From NCBI GenBank assembly GCA_020284085.1, contig JACEVL010000673.1, forward strand, positions 117,501 to 181,500: a stretch of 64,000 bases of DNA. Reading direction: 5' to 3'. Positions 54,363 through 64,000 of this stretch are shown here, in pieces. Position numbers and translations under genes: made by a program. Source of the DNA: Aporrectodea caliginosa. Taxonomy: Eukaryota; Annelida; Clitellata; Crassiclitellata; Lumbricidae. Numbering within the stretch: the stretch's first letter is position 1; every line of letters begins with the position of its first letter. The notes beneath the pieces are model-generated. The model made no database searches and was not told the DNA's origin. It saw only the letters and a program-made list of their open reading frames with translations.

Positions 54363-57300
54363 CTATCACAGAATGAAACAGCTAACATAAGTCACGTACC
54401 AATACTGATTTCAAAAATAAATAGATAATAAGATGAATTCGGTTTTAAAGCAGTCACGGTCAAGGCTCCCATATTATACTCAATGTCAGCAGGTTGCCTC
54501 AGGGTCATCGAAATGAATGTTTGAGTTTGATGCACCAAGCAACGACAGCAAAGAATACTGAAGCATTTCAATTTTAGAGTTTACAACATAGACTTCTACT
54601 GACATACTAGATAAAACGCAAAAAGTCACTGAGATGTAATAATTGCACTAGAGATCTTATGAGACAGATGCCGAGTTTGAAATGTAAAGAAGAGATTAAG
54701 AATTCCAAAGAATTTTTGCACAGCAGTAGGTACATGTAGTAAGCAGGCAGGTCATAAGACAGGTTAAGGGCAAAATAGGCAAGTCAAATGACCTACTGCG
54801 ACCATGGTAGCGCCGCCACTGATTATACTGAGACACATTAATTTCACCACAGCACATGCTGCCAGCATTCACTACTGGAGGGCAACTTTGGTAACAATAT
54901 GCAGATGCTTTTACAAAAATATATTCATGCTCACTGTTTTTTTATAAACAATAGGGCAATTACATGTGCTAATAGGGTTTCTGCAATGACAACCAAATGC
55001 TATGACACAGAAGTATGTTACAGGTACAATCCTAAGGATGTAAAACACTGATACACAGAGATTGTTTGTTAAGCATAAATTAGATGCTATTTTACGCCAT
55101 TAATGAGTCAAAGAGCATTTAGAGTGATTTAGAGACAACAGTATGTGACTTTCCAGAGGACTTACAGCCACAGGGACAACTTGCTTTGACAGTTGTGGGA
55201 CAATTCATAACCTTTTACGCTAAACTACAGTGCCTACAGCACTGATGATCAATGCAACAAAACACAGTAAAGCTAGAAATGTTTTAAAATTTGTAAAAGA
55301 ACAGCAATCAAGAAGTAAAAAATTAAAAGATATCTTTAATGAATGGTATAAAAAATCTGCTGAGATATTTAATCCATTCGAAATACTACATGCTACATAC
55401 AGTAAATGCCACGACAAAACAGGGAGGGATTTTGAGGGGGGATCCTGAGTGGCCGAGTGGGTTGGTAGTCCGCTCGTCACGCCGACGCCCCGGGTTCGCT
55501 TCCCGGTCGGGTCGGTTTATCAGAGATTAATTTCTCGGATCTTTACTGCGGGTGGCTCGGTCGCATTATAAACGTGGAGTACAATACAACACACAATACA
55601 ACACATCACAATACAACTGGGGCGCGGTGGTTTAGGGGTATGTTCGGTGCCTTGCAGCTGGAGGGTTGCGGGTTCGAATCCACCTCAAAGCCGCTGCGTA
55701 GGGACCCTGGGCAAGTCCTTCACTCGCAATTGCTCATGCGCTTCGGCGTGAAACTCCGATTCAGCGTTCGCGCAGTAGTCGGGAGCGCCTCTGAATGGGA
55801 AATCTGGTAGGGGCGCTATAACAAGTGTTCAAATACAATACAATACAATACAATACAAAAACAAGACTAGAAAATAGACCGCAACTGGCATGTATCCTTA
55901 GGCACACGCAATGGCAATCTAAAAAGATATGACTTAGGTAGGTTGGCTGGTTTTGGGGTAAGTTTGCTGGTTTTGGGGTAGGTTGGCTGGTTTTGGGGTA
56001 AGTTGGCTGGTTTTGGATAGGTTGGCTGGTTTTGGGTAGGTTGGCTGGTTTTGGGCTGAAGCGTTATCTCCCCGAAACAATTAAAGCGCAAAATCTAATC
56101 TCAAATATTTCAACTGAAGATCTGCGGCTCAATCAAAATGCAATCAAAGTTTAATTAGAAATTAGTCCCACACTTTTCACATGTTTGTTTAACTAATTAA
56201 AGGAATATTTGGCCACATAATTCAGCTGTCATCTCACCATGGCACTGTGTAGAATGGCATTGTGAACACTTAAACATGTGTGTTTAAGTTAACCAAAACA
56301 ATGTTTAGCCACATAATTTGGATGCCATCTCACCATGGCAGTGCACAGAATGGTACCCCACCAAAAAGGCCCAGGACAAAACGGCCCCAAGAAATTGGCC
56401 CCAACAAGCAAACAGTTACATACATACAAAGTATTACATACTGGAAAAACCAATGAAAGCCTGGCAGTACTTACCGTTGTATGTCTGCCTGGGGTAGACT
56501 TCTATAGACGGACAGAACATCCATCCCATTCGCCTCCTGCCAACCATTCGTCAAAAAGCTGCAACCAAGACAGAAGCCAAAACTTACAAAGCGTTCAGGT
56601 CACATTCTTGAAATTAGCTTAGAACTGTCGTGGCGTACAACAGAAAGCTGTTTGTATGCCATGAAGACACACAGCAGATTCTGAATACGGGTTAACCCTT
56701 TCGCCCGCGAGCTCCCATAGTGGAAGTGAGATAACCCTACAACCCTGTGTGAACACGCCCCTAACCCTGAGCTCATGGGCAAAAATCACTAACATCAGAA
56801 TGCATGTAAACTGAAATTTTACTGTCTCTTATGAGAAGTCTGATATATAAGAAAAAGTTTCTGATAGCTAGCTAATGTTTTAGCGCCAGAATTCCACTTT
56901 ACTGTGGTAGTCGGCCCAGCATGTGCTACCATCGTGAATGCACAAGAATGTGCCACACAATGAACAGCGAAACACAGTCTTTGTGTCCTTGTATGGATTG
57001 TCCTTCTTTGCTCTCGCCTGTCCAAGGGTATACCGTTTTCCACCAAATGTTTTCTTCGCAACAGTTGTTTCACTCGAACTGCTAGATGCCTTGCGTTTCG
57101 GCATTTTCAACGGCTATGGCCGTGTTTATTTATGCTACTGCACTGCAAGAAACTCAATTGACATTTACCTTCAAGTGACGTAATAACACTATAAGTACGT
57201 CACTTCCTGTCTGAGTCAATGCTGGGATTGAAGTAAACATACGTAATTACCATAGCCGATTTACAGGCCTTACGGGGATAAAATATAGACGCCATGCCGA

Positions 57301-60300
57301 AATATCGGCCTTATGGGTATTTGACAAGTTCAGCGTAGCCGGTCTATCGGTCTTGCGGGAATACGATTAATAATGACAATCCGATATTTCGGCCTTACGG
57401 GGCAAGAGGGTTAAGTTTAGACGCAGAATGACTTCGTTGGCGGCCTACATGTGTGGGAGGTTGAACAGCCCTCTTATTCACCCTCTGATCTTCCCACCGA
57501 CAGTCTATGGTCAGTGTACTCATAATAGCTAGGACAAAATCTCAAAACAAATTTCTGCCCTGGCTGGGATTTGAACCCCTGATCTCTCGGTTGACAGTCC
57601 AGCACGTTGACTGCTAATGAGTACACTGACTGTACACTGTCAGTGGGAAGATGATATGGCGAGGGAGAGGACTGGCCACCCGACCTCATATGCCGAAGAT
57701 AAGAAAATGAAGTTGCCAACGCTTCATACCTATATTACCTATGGCTGCCTCAGGGCAGCGCACTCGTCAACAAAGCTTCTCCTAAAGCCGAGATGGGTTA
57801 TACTTGACGGAACCGCAGATACCAAAACGTCCAATTCTTACCGTGCTCTTTGTGTGTCAATGTTCTTGCAGTGCATGACGCCAGACAACGCACAGCCTCT
57901 AACTTGAAGATTCTCAACCATCACCTCCCCAAACCGGTCACCCATATCCACCTACCAGAAAATAATGCCAGGTGTAAGCAAGCAGCCTATATGTACCAAG
58001 CACGAAATTAAATAACTTCCTAAAGAGGTAAAGCATGGACTTGTCAAGTGCTGCACCATTTTCTTAATGCGAAGCAGTGTAATGTTCCCTTCAGCTATCA
58101 ACCCAATGCACATTCCAAAATATGCCTCTGTTTCTACTTACAAGTGTGATGTTTGAATATTGAAGGAGCGCTATATAAATTCCCAGACAAGGTGCAGCGT
58201 AGTGCTAAATATTGACTTGCTCAGAATAACCTCATTTTATGTGAAGCACGGTTTACATGTGGTGCCATAAGGTCTGTGCTCTGAGGCAGCAGTGGTCTGC
58301 ACAATAATAAAAAAAACTGCATGACTTTATAATAAGGCACAGATCAAACCCTGTAGGATTAACGAAACATTAATGCTAGATCAATAGAAGTTACTCGTCA
58401 TAAGCATTAGTCGTAAAACCTGTTCATAATTGATGAAAAATGCCGTCTGAAAGTTCGTGGCTATCGAGGCAACGAGAGCAGAGGACGCCTCACTTGGCAT
58501 GTAGACAAGGACGCATTCGGCTATGAAGGCTGTCGGCAGTTTCCGGTCGATTCCACATTCGTCCAGTTTCCTCAGCAGTTCATCCACTTTCCTCAGGTCA
58601 AGGCCGACCAAATGGTAGACGGAACTGTGGACTTCTGTCCGTGTGAAGGTTGGTTCGGCAGCACCTGGAAAACACAGGCACACGGAAACGGTAAAGGTAC
58701 TGTGTTGTTATTATTTGAATTATTATTATTGTTATCAATATATCTTACAGACAAGTCAGCTATAATGAGTAGACGGACTGCACTGTCGGTGGGAAGATGA
58801 GACGGTGAGGAAGAGGACTGGCCACCCACCCTCATATGCAGAAGATAAGAAAATGAAATTGCTAACACTTCATACCCATGGCTGCCTCAGGGCTAGCTTA
58901 AGGAACTGCTCTTCTTCTTCTTATTATTATTATTATCAACATTATAATATTGTTGTCGTTGTCATTATTATTATTATTGTAGTTGTTCTTGATTACTAAC
59001 TTCTACGGCACCGGTGTCTCCTGCACAAGGCATCAATCGATGGTGCTCTATAACCAAGCAATAATCCGGTCAGCAACTACTTGACTATGAGACTTCCAAT
59101 CAGATAAGGTTCCTGAATCCAATCGCCTTTCATAAGATATGTTGTGTGTCAAAAGCATCTTACAGTATGAGCCAATGTGATGACCTTAGCATCGGTAACA
59201 GACAGTTAGTCACAAGTTATCTCACCAAATGTAGCAGCTTTAACAAAAACGTGATTATGAATACAATACCAGGACTTGTTAGCTTCTCCAGAAGCTTCTT
59301 CTTTGTTTGAATATAGTGCGCCTTGCGACTTGTGACCATATCAAAGTCAGTTTCGACCCATTTTTTCGGAACTTGACCTCGATCGACGAGATTCCAGAAC
59401 TGCGTGTCAAAACCTGCGCCAAGGTTGACAATTTGGCACTGGTTTTTTGTCACCTAGTATCACAAACAGTTACAATTTACTCTGCTGATGAGAACATGAA
59501 ATGATCAGTAGCTCACAAATTGCCAGTAACCCATGTGTTCATATACGTAGATATCTCTAATATCTCATACATAACACAGAATTTATTTCTGTGAATTATT
59601 GTAGTTACTACAGATAATAATTTCTATTATCATTACCATCAAGCATTTATTAAGTGCTGCTATCGAATGACCAAGCATCAATCGATGGTGCAAAGCAATT
59701 GTGAGTAAAGGACTTGTTCGAGGTCCTTACACAACAAATGTCTCAGGAGAAAAAACTAGAACACATAATCTCCGCTTTTACAAGGCGAGCACTCTAACCA
59801 ATCAGCTACCACGTCCTAGTATGATGATGACAGCCATAGCAGCTTAGTCTCTGATAAATTCAGTTTGAGGCCATTTAACGTTGCAGTCCACTCCAGTCAA
59901 CAGAACCCACATATTTGACTGTCAATGGGAATTCAGGCTGGGTTATGGACTGGGTTTGCAATCTGAGTAAAACAACATCATGAAAAAGAGACATTTTGCA
60001 AAATTACAAAATTACAAGCAGTGGACAATCCATTTCTTGTGTTCTTGTTAATTGTTTCAATTGCATAACTGTACACTGTAACCGGTTGCGGTTTGTCAAC
60101 CGGATTGTTTCAATAAACGAAAATATTATTATATTATTATAACTCTTAGTGAGCAAGCCATTTATTGACAGTGCATCAACACCATAATTATGATCAAAAT
60201 AATAGTACAAACTCAAAAACTTCAAGAAAATGACTAAAAAGTCAAAAGGTCAATCCAAAACGGTCTTAGCATCAGCACAAACAGCTGACATCATAAAGCA

Positions 60301-60629
60301 TCCTAGAAGTAGCTTGATACTGTCATCTTTCCAATTACAAAACAGGCCTTCAACTTATTCCCAAAATTTAGAACAGCATGTTAAAGACAACATAAATGGT
60401 TTGGTACATGGGGGTCTACCTAAATACGTACCTCTAGAAACTGTGAGACGAGGCTTTGGATTCCTTGAACGCGGGCGTAGTACCCTCTGTTGATTTCTGG
60501 AGCCTTTCTATCGCCCGGCTTTGCAAACAAATCGATGTATGGATCTTTCCAGTAACCAAGTCGAACGGCCGCACATTTGCACGAGGCTGCATCATCGTTT
60601 GTGGCGCGAACCGCCTCGTCTTGTGACAT
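54179..60629 (-). CDS. LCMT1: Leucine carboxyl methyltransferase 1, complete, 334 aa in six exons
   Basis: LCMT1 is a cytosolic SAM-dependent enzyme that methylates the C-terminal leucine carboxylate of the PP2A catalytic subunit, which controls assembly of PP2A holoenzymes. Coding exons: 60629-60432, 59453-59270, 58664-58420, 57951-57842, 56558-56475 and 54362-54179, with lengths 198, 184, 245, 110, 84 and 184 (total 1005). All splice sites are GT-AG and all split codons close. Motifs: KAPEINRGYYAR at 42-53 (SAM-binding Arg of the family), the SAM loop NLGAGFD at 76-82, LVGLDLRKV (146-154), AECVLVYM at 176-183, FINYEQ at the end of exon 3, VDMGDRFGEVM, LTNGWQEANGMDV and KLEFLDDMEMLKQLCEHYC. 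Length equals that of the human enzyme as I know it. The introns hold SINEs and a piggyBac-like element. No broken residue was seen, so it is probably functional. Confidence 0.93.
54363..55435. other. LCMT1 intron 5, no other gene
   Basis: Unique-looking AT-rich sequence. The ORFs at 55220-55530 overlap on both strands and are unrecognised. Confidence 0.45.
55441..55605 (+). repeat. tRNA-like SINE with (ACAAT)n tail
   Basis: GATCCTGAGTGGCCGAGTGG and B box GGGTTCGCTTCCCGG resemble a tRNA with a long variable arm. The tail is ACAATACAACAC. It sits directly before the family B SINE. Confidence 0.65.
55617..55857 (+). repeat. tRNA-derived SINE, family B, full length
   Basis: Head GGGGCGCGGTGGTTTAGGGG with B box GGTTCGAATCC. 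The core GGGCAAGTCCTTCACTCGC follows, then the body. It ends in tail GGGAGCGCCTCTGAATGGGA...GGGGCGCTATAACAAG and (ATACA)n. This is the reference copy for 25450 and 32395. Confidence 0.88.
55935..56060. repeat. 22-bp minisatellite
   Basis: About six units of GGTTGGCTGGTTTTGGGGTA with 19- to 22-bp variants. Confidence 0.9.
56061..56470. other. LCMT1 intron 5, possible transposon fragment
   Basis: GGACAAAACGGCCCCAAGAA near 56375 has the look of a DNA transposon end, but no partner was found. CACATAATTCAGCTGTCATC recurs in similar form 80 bases later. Confidence 0.35.
56475..56558 (-). CDS. LCMT1: LCMT1 exon 5
   Basis: An 84-bp exon with acceptor TCTTGGTTGCAG and donor CG|GTAAGT. It encodes FLTNGWQEANGMDVLSVY and RSLPQADIQ. 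Too short and ATG-less to appear as an independent ORF. Confidence 0.92.
56696..57410 (-). mobile_element. piggyBac-like element, 715 bp, in LCMT1 intron 4
   Basis: Flanked by TTAA (56692-56695, 57411-57414). Imperfect inverted ends are CCCTTTCGCCCG and CCCTCTTGCCCC. Subterminal TCGGCCTTACGGG words lie at the right end. It contains the C-terminal Cys-rich part of a transposase on the minus strand and lacks the catalytic domain. Confidence 0.85.
56880..57110 (-). pseudogene. piggyBac transposase C-terminal Cys-rich domain
   Basis: The frame reads MPKRKASSSSSE (basic), then FRCSLCGTFLCIHDGSTCW and ADYHSKVEFW before the stop. The C-X2-C, C, C, H spacing is that of the C-terminal DNA-binding Cys-rich domain of piggyBac/PGBD transposases. 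No DDD catalytic region is present. Confidence 0.75.
57440..57770. repeat. Two SINE family C copies, head to head
   Basis: A minus-strand copy (about 57470-57612, B-box complement at 57570) meets a plus-strand body (57640-57755, GTGGGAAGATGATATGGCGA). It forms an inverted pair within LCMT1 intron 4. Confidence 0.7.
57842..57951 (-). CDS. LCMT1: LCMT1 exon 4
   Basis: The acceptor TTTTCTGGTAG precedes 57951; the donor is CG|GTAAGA. It encodes VDMGDRFGEVMVENLQVRG then CALSGVMHCKNIDTQRA. Missed by ORF calling because it lacks ATG. Confidence 0.92.
57952..58415. other. LCMT1 intron 3
   Basis: Includes GGAGCGCTATATAAATTCCC at 58165, a lone copy of the shared retroposon tail end. No other gene. 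Confidence 0.5.
58420..58664 (-). CDS. LCMT1: LCMT1 exon 3
   Basis: The acceptor TGTGTTTTCCAG precedes 58664; the donor is CAG|GTTTTA. It encodes SSVYHLVGLDLRKV, LPTAFIAECVLVYM and FFINYEQ, the central SAM-enzyme motifs. Confidence 0.92.
58755..58995 (+). repeat. SINE family C 3' body with (ATT)n tail
   Basis: CTGTCGGTGGGAAGATGAGA, CATACCCATGGCTGCCTCAG and CTTCTTCTTCTTATTATT. This is the uninterrupted version of the sequence split by the hAT element at 38707. Confidence 0.75.
59270..59453 (-). CDS. LCMT1: LCMT1 exon 2
   Basis: The acceptor GTGATACTAG precedes 59453; the donor is CTG|GTATTG. It encodes VTKNQCQIVNLGAGFDTQFW with the SAM-binding loop, and WVETDFDMVTSRK. Confidence 0.93.
59640..59820 (-). 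repeat. tRNA-derived SINE, family A, minus strand
   Basis: GCGAGCACTCTAACCAATCA and AAAGGACTTGTTCGAGGTCC match the family complement. Confidence 0.75.
60035..60150 (+). repeat. SINE family D 3' part
   Basis: TGTACACTGTAACCGGTTGC and CAATAAACGAAAATATTATT match 18206-18360. Confidence 0.7.
60205..60425. repeat. Dispersed repeat shared with 3190 and 5588
   Basis: ACTCAAAAACTTCAAG near 60209 and CATCCTAGAAGTAGCTTG near 60300 match sites at 3190 and 5588, in the same order. An 87-codon plus ORF crosses it (MTKKSKGQSKTVLASAQT...), possibly a transposon ORF remnant. Confidence 0.45.
60432..60629 (-). CDS. LCMT1: LCMT1 exon 1 (start codon)
   Basis: ATG at 60629; 66 codons, then donor GAG|GTACGT in phase 0. 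It encodes MSQDEAVRATNDDAASCKC, GYWKDPYIDLF and KAPEINRGYYARVQG, the conserved N-terminal region that shapes the SAM and substrate pocket. Confidence 0.92.
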
Positions 60630-60955
60630 GAGTCACGATGACTAAAGAGAAACGAGTTGCAGTGATTAAAAAAAATCATGCTGACCACAATTAAAAATGC
60701 CAGCGAAAAGTGTATGAAGTCATGACGGCAAAAGACGCTAGAATCCCATTATACTGGTACAGTTGGCCTCATTAATGCAAAGTCATTGATGGGAAACATG
60801 CCTTGGAATAAATTGCAAGGGAAGCTCTAGGAGACTTCAAAGACAGAAACAAGTATAAGATAAAGAAATAGGTGCTTTAGGAGCTCATTTGAAAAAGTTG
60901 GGGGCAAACTTATAGCATCATGGGCTGAAGGATTATACAGCATCTTCAGGCATGT
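60630..60955. promoter_or_regulatory. Upstream region of LCMT1
   Basis: Expected 5' UTR and promoter by position only. No TATA box or CpG island stands out. Confidence 0.3.
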
Positions 60956-60959
60956 TGCG

Positions 60960-61137
60960 CACAACGCCGGAAGGTACCAGGTTTTCTACTAAGGGCTAAA
61001 CTAATGACTGGATTTTCCTTTTGGTCTCTCGTTCCTTAAAGACGTTTCTTTTCCCCCAGGGTTTTCATGCTGAGAGCGCCTCTGAATAGTTATTCTGAGA
61101 GAGGTGCTATAAAATCTTTAGATACGATACGATGTCC
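60960..61137 (+). mobile_element. LINE 3' end, (GATAC)n tail
   Basis: CTAATGACTGGATTTTCCTT and GTTTTCATGCTGAGAGCGCC match the complement of 36836-36960. The shared tail with GAGAGGTGCTATAAAATCTT and GATACGATACGATG follows. Confidence 0.7.
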
Positions 61138-61138
61138 A

Positions 61139-61156
61139 CTAACCCTAACCCTAACC
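61139..61156. repeat. Short (CCCTAA)-type tract
   Basis: CTAACCCTAACCCTAACC, three telomere-like units after the LINE tail. Too short to imply a telomere. Confidence 0.6.
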
Positions 61157-62660
61157 GCCCCTCACGACGCCAGTATACTTACGCACTATATCCTTCAGCC
61201 CCCGATACTATAAGCTTACCCATATATAATCACATACATACATGCATGCATACATATATTTCATAAATACACATAATATGTGTATGCATGTGTGTATGTG
61301 CACGTATCATACGTCCACATACACACATCCATACAAACATTCCTCACAGGCACTCCAGTCCACCCTTGGTGGAAGAGAACAGTTTTAATCACACACAAAA
61401 TTAAATAACATTACTGTATACTGTCTAGAACCAGCTGAGCCACCGGTCTACAACCGCAAGAAGCATGAAATTCTATTAAACACGTTTTAAAACATCTGAA
61501 TTTATCTAAACTCACACCCGATCATTCGTATAATTAACTAAAATGACTTACCACTATATCTAACGATTTTGTCACTAATAATTTACTAATTTAAAGGATA
61601 TTAATTCGTAAAATTAAAAGGCAGAATACTACATAGACGTTAGCAACTCAGCTAAACAAGCTATCACGTGACCTTGTGCTATGTATGAATTGTCGGCCGA
61701 GTGTTATTTATTTAGACCTAAAATTCTTAGCGACAAAAACAGTTACAGATTATCAATTCAAATTAAATATCAAATCAAGTCCGCAAAAGCAAGGTTGTTT
61801 GGTCGGTTTCTGTACCAAGATTTCACTTGAAGCGACCACCGATTGATGTCTTAGGCATTATTCTAACGACGCGCTATAGACGTCATTATATTAGATGGTT
61901 TTACCAAAGATTTTAGAGTAAGTAAGTAAGTAAGTACGTGCTTTATTGAACCGCCTGCAAACGCACTGCGGGAGTCGTAGACTACGACTCAAATATCTTT
62001 GGTTTTACTATAGGATGAATCGACTATTTGGTGTAATTCCGTCAAGTACATTTATGTTCAGAGAGATGGAGCAGCTATGGATATGGAGCAATTTGCAAAT
62101 TTTAGTAATGAGGTGACGTAGGCCTAAGAAGTGCTAGGGCGGAAAAGGAGGTTGAGCGTTTCGTGTGAACACGGCTGCTCTTAGGCGATCTGAGGTTCCT
62201 TAGGCCTATGCTGTCTAACTGCCTGGATATCGGTTTCATGTCGATTTTCATTTGTTTCTGGTCTTTGAAATTCGGTTATGTAGCCTATGTTTAATGCGTA
62301 ACTGGACTTTAAAAACCCTTGAAAACTCAAAAGGGTTAAGAACATTATGACAGTAGGCCTAAATAGGATCTGAACAGATGCATCTTAACATAGCCAGAAA
62401 AGGAAACTTCAGCAAAGGCCGGTCGAAATCATCGAATGTCAACTGGAGGATTGTTCCAAAGGGATGTGTGATAATAATTATGCATGAGAGTGCACGGTAC
62501 ACTCATGTTGACCGTTGACGTACGGCAACGATCGGGAGACCAGATCTCCACAGGAGGGTGAATGAAGCGAAGGTCAACATGAATGAGCTGAAACCGGCAC
62601 AAACAGCTCTCGTAAAACTATGTATGATGGAGCATTATGCCCATGTCCTTAAATAAATAG
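61157..62660. other. No gene recognised
   Basis: A TACA microsatellite lies at 61230-61340. A minus-strand retroposon-like start is at 61920 (AGTAAGTAAGTAAG then GCTTTATTGAACCGCC). Three TAGGCCTA octamers lie at 62119, 62201 and 62354. No exon is seen. Confidence 0.4.
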
Positions 62661-62669
62661 CTCTGTATC

Positions 62670-63557
62670 CAGTGATGTGGTCTCGAGACCGCGGTCTTGG
62701 TCTCGAGACCGTCTCGAGACTGAAAAATTCGGTCTTGGTCTTGGTCTTGAATGTGCCGGTCTTGGTCTCGGTCTTTAAAGGTGCGGTCTTGGTCTTGGTC
62801 TTAAAGGTGTGGTCTTGGTCTTGGGCGTCTGGTCTCGGTCATTCGCCTTTGGTCTTGGTCTTGCGTCTTTGGTCTGGCCTTTGGTGGGAACTAACGTGGA
62901 TTATTTGTTAAATGTTGTCGATATTTCCGGTTATTCGGGGATTTCTGAGATAGCTTCGAATTCATGTGACGATCCGCATATAATTATAGGACAAAGCGAG
63001 AGAGGACCGCGTTGTTCGCTTCTTATCAGAAGCGACAAGAAAACGTTGAGGCACAGTTAACCATGACCTCTGGTGCTACTGCTTTAGTGACTAGTTAAGC
63101 TTACACTGATGCAGTTTCTCGAGGCAAAATCAGTAGCCGGGTAAACGATGCAGATCAGGTATTTGGTGGGAATTTTTCTCTACTGGCAAAGTTTTTTGTA
63201 TTCCGCAACACATGCACCTACTGAGAGTGTCTTTAGCTATATTGTGCTCTTCATGAGACCTTGAAGACTTGGGGACAAAAACCATAACTATAAATATAAT
63301 AAGCATCTGATCTGAATAATGGGAATATGTAACACTACAACTGAGAATTACGTTTATGGTCTTGAGGCTTAGATCTTGGTCCTGGACGATGCGGTCTTGG
63401 TCTCGGTCTCGGTCTTGGACCACGCGGTCTTGGTCTCGGTCTTGGACCACGCGGTCTTGGTCTAGGTCTTGGTCTTGAACCATGCGGTCTTGGTCTCGGT
63501 CTTGGACCCCGCGGTCTTGGTCTCGGTCTTGGAATTTTGGTCTCGTTCCCAACACTG
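62670..63557 (+). mobile_element. hAT element with GGTCTTGGTCTC repeats, 888 bp
   Basis: Ends CAGTGATGTGGTCTCGAGACC and GGTCTCGTTCCCAACACTG. A perfect 8-bp duplication TCTGTATC lies at 62662-62669 and 63558-63565. Direct GGTCTTGGTCTCG repeats fill about 62675-62880 and 63355-63545. Between them are two frames with FSLLAKFF and ATHAPTESVFSY, resembling the hAT C-terminal dimerisation region. Confidence 0.9.
63150..63310 (+). pseudogene. Degenerate hAT transposase C-terminal fragment
   Basis: SLLAKFF and, one frame away, SATHAPTESVFSYIVLFMRP resemble the hATC motif (L..L...L..PA.....SE..FS). Frameshifted and short. Confidence 0.5.
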
Positions 63558-63565
63558 TCTGTATC

Positions 63566-64000
63566 TTAGACTGAAAGCATGCATCAGTGACAAAGTTTTA
63601 GCCACGAGCGATTGTATAAATAAATACAATGGCTTGAATAGCGCCATAATCATAATGCATATCTGCAAACAACTCTTCCAAGGAAATCTTCAGTCTCATG
63701 TCTACAAAGAAGTTTTTTGAGGATTTTATGATCCTCTTGTTAAGATTTTAAGCCCCTTAAAATTTTGGACGAAAATGACAAACACGACACGAACACATTC
63801 ACGTTTTATTCAGATACCAACAACCAACACTGGAAAATGTTTACAGTCAACATTAATTAGCTTCTGACAAAATCTGAAAACTAACTACACTGTAGAATGA
63901 AACAGCGATCGGATAATGCCACCCATTAGAAAATTTAAAATGCCATCGCTCTCTAAATGCACTAAAATTCAATCTATGCAAAGTGTAAGCGATGTGCACA
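63566..64000. other. No gene recognised
   Basis: AT-rich sequence to the window end; only short ORFs. Confidence 0.35.

Noticed and set aside
61139..61156. Telomeric repeat
   Set aside because: Only three CCCTAA-like units; better seen as the end of a LINE simple-repeat tail.

Overview
The window is animal nuclear DNA. It has split genes with GT-AG introns, long non-coding stretches, dense microsatellites and minisatellites, tRNA-derived SINEs, LINE fragments, DNA transposons and one LTR retrotransposon. Gene density is very low. The style (many short hAT elements, SINE/LINE families sharing a 3' tail, the frequent octamer TAGGCCTA) suggests a marine invertebrate, but the sequence does not let me name the phylum.

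Three protein genes are supported. (1) A minus-strand gene of unrecognised family, rebuilt here from four phase-compatible exons at 26301-26093, 6058-5882, 1989-1853 and 560-379, encodes 234 aa. Its first intron is about 20 kb and holds most of the left-hand repeats. (2) A plus-strand C2H2 zinc-finger gene (10771-12495, 574 aa, about 15 tandem fingers plus one distal finger) lies inside that intron. (3) A complete minus-strand leucine carboxyl methyltransferase 1 gene (LCMT1) lies at 60629-54179. Its six coding exons join in frame to exactly 334 codons plus stop. A CSPG-repeat exon of FRAS1/FREM/CSPG4 type with one frameshift (41476-41142, minus) and two weaker minus-strand candidate exons (about 36.1-36.7 kb) suggest a fourth gene or its remains.

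Mobile DNA dominates the rest. At least ten elements have CAG-type or similar termini and 8-bp target duplications, as expected of hAT transposons (4989, 9195, 21314, 26635, 27928, 38707, 43263, 50722, 53277 and 62670). Two 959-bp mariner-like elements lie in opposite orientation at 28513-29471 and 29781-30739. A piggyBac-like element at 56696-57410 lies in an LCMT1 intron and keeps the transposase C-terminal Cys-rich domain. A possible 63-bp element flanked by TTAA lies at 13005. From 42.1 to 49.7 kb there is a nest: a LINE was hit by a hAT element and then by a Ty3/gypsy LTR retrotransposon (43692-49180). The LTRs of that retrotransposon are nearly identical, and its single open reading frame lacks reverse transcriptase and RNase H yet stays open.

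Retroposon tails with the core GGGAGCGCCTCTGA...GGGCGCTATATAAA recur at about nine places, each followed by a different simple repeat. This ties much of the microsatellite content to retroposition. Elsewhere there are large minisatellites (22/21-bp at 2.0-3.2 kb, a 33-bp higher-order array at 13.7-14.5 kb, 24-bp at 16.3 kb) and several perfect or near-perfect foldbacks.
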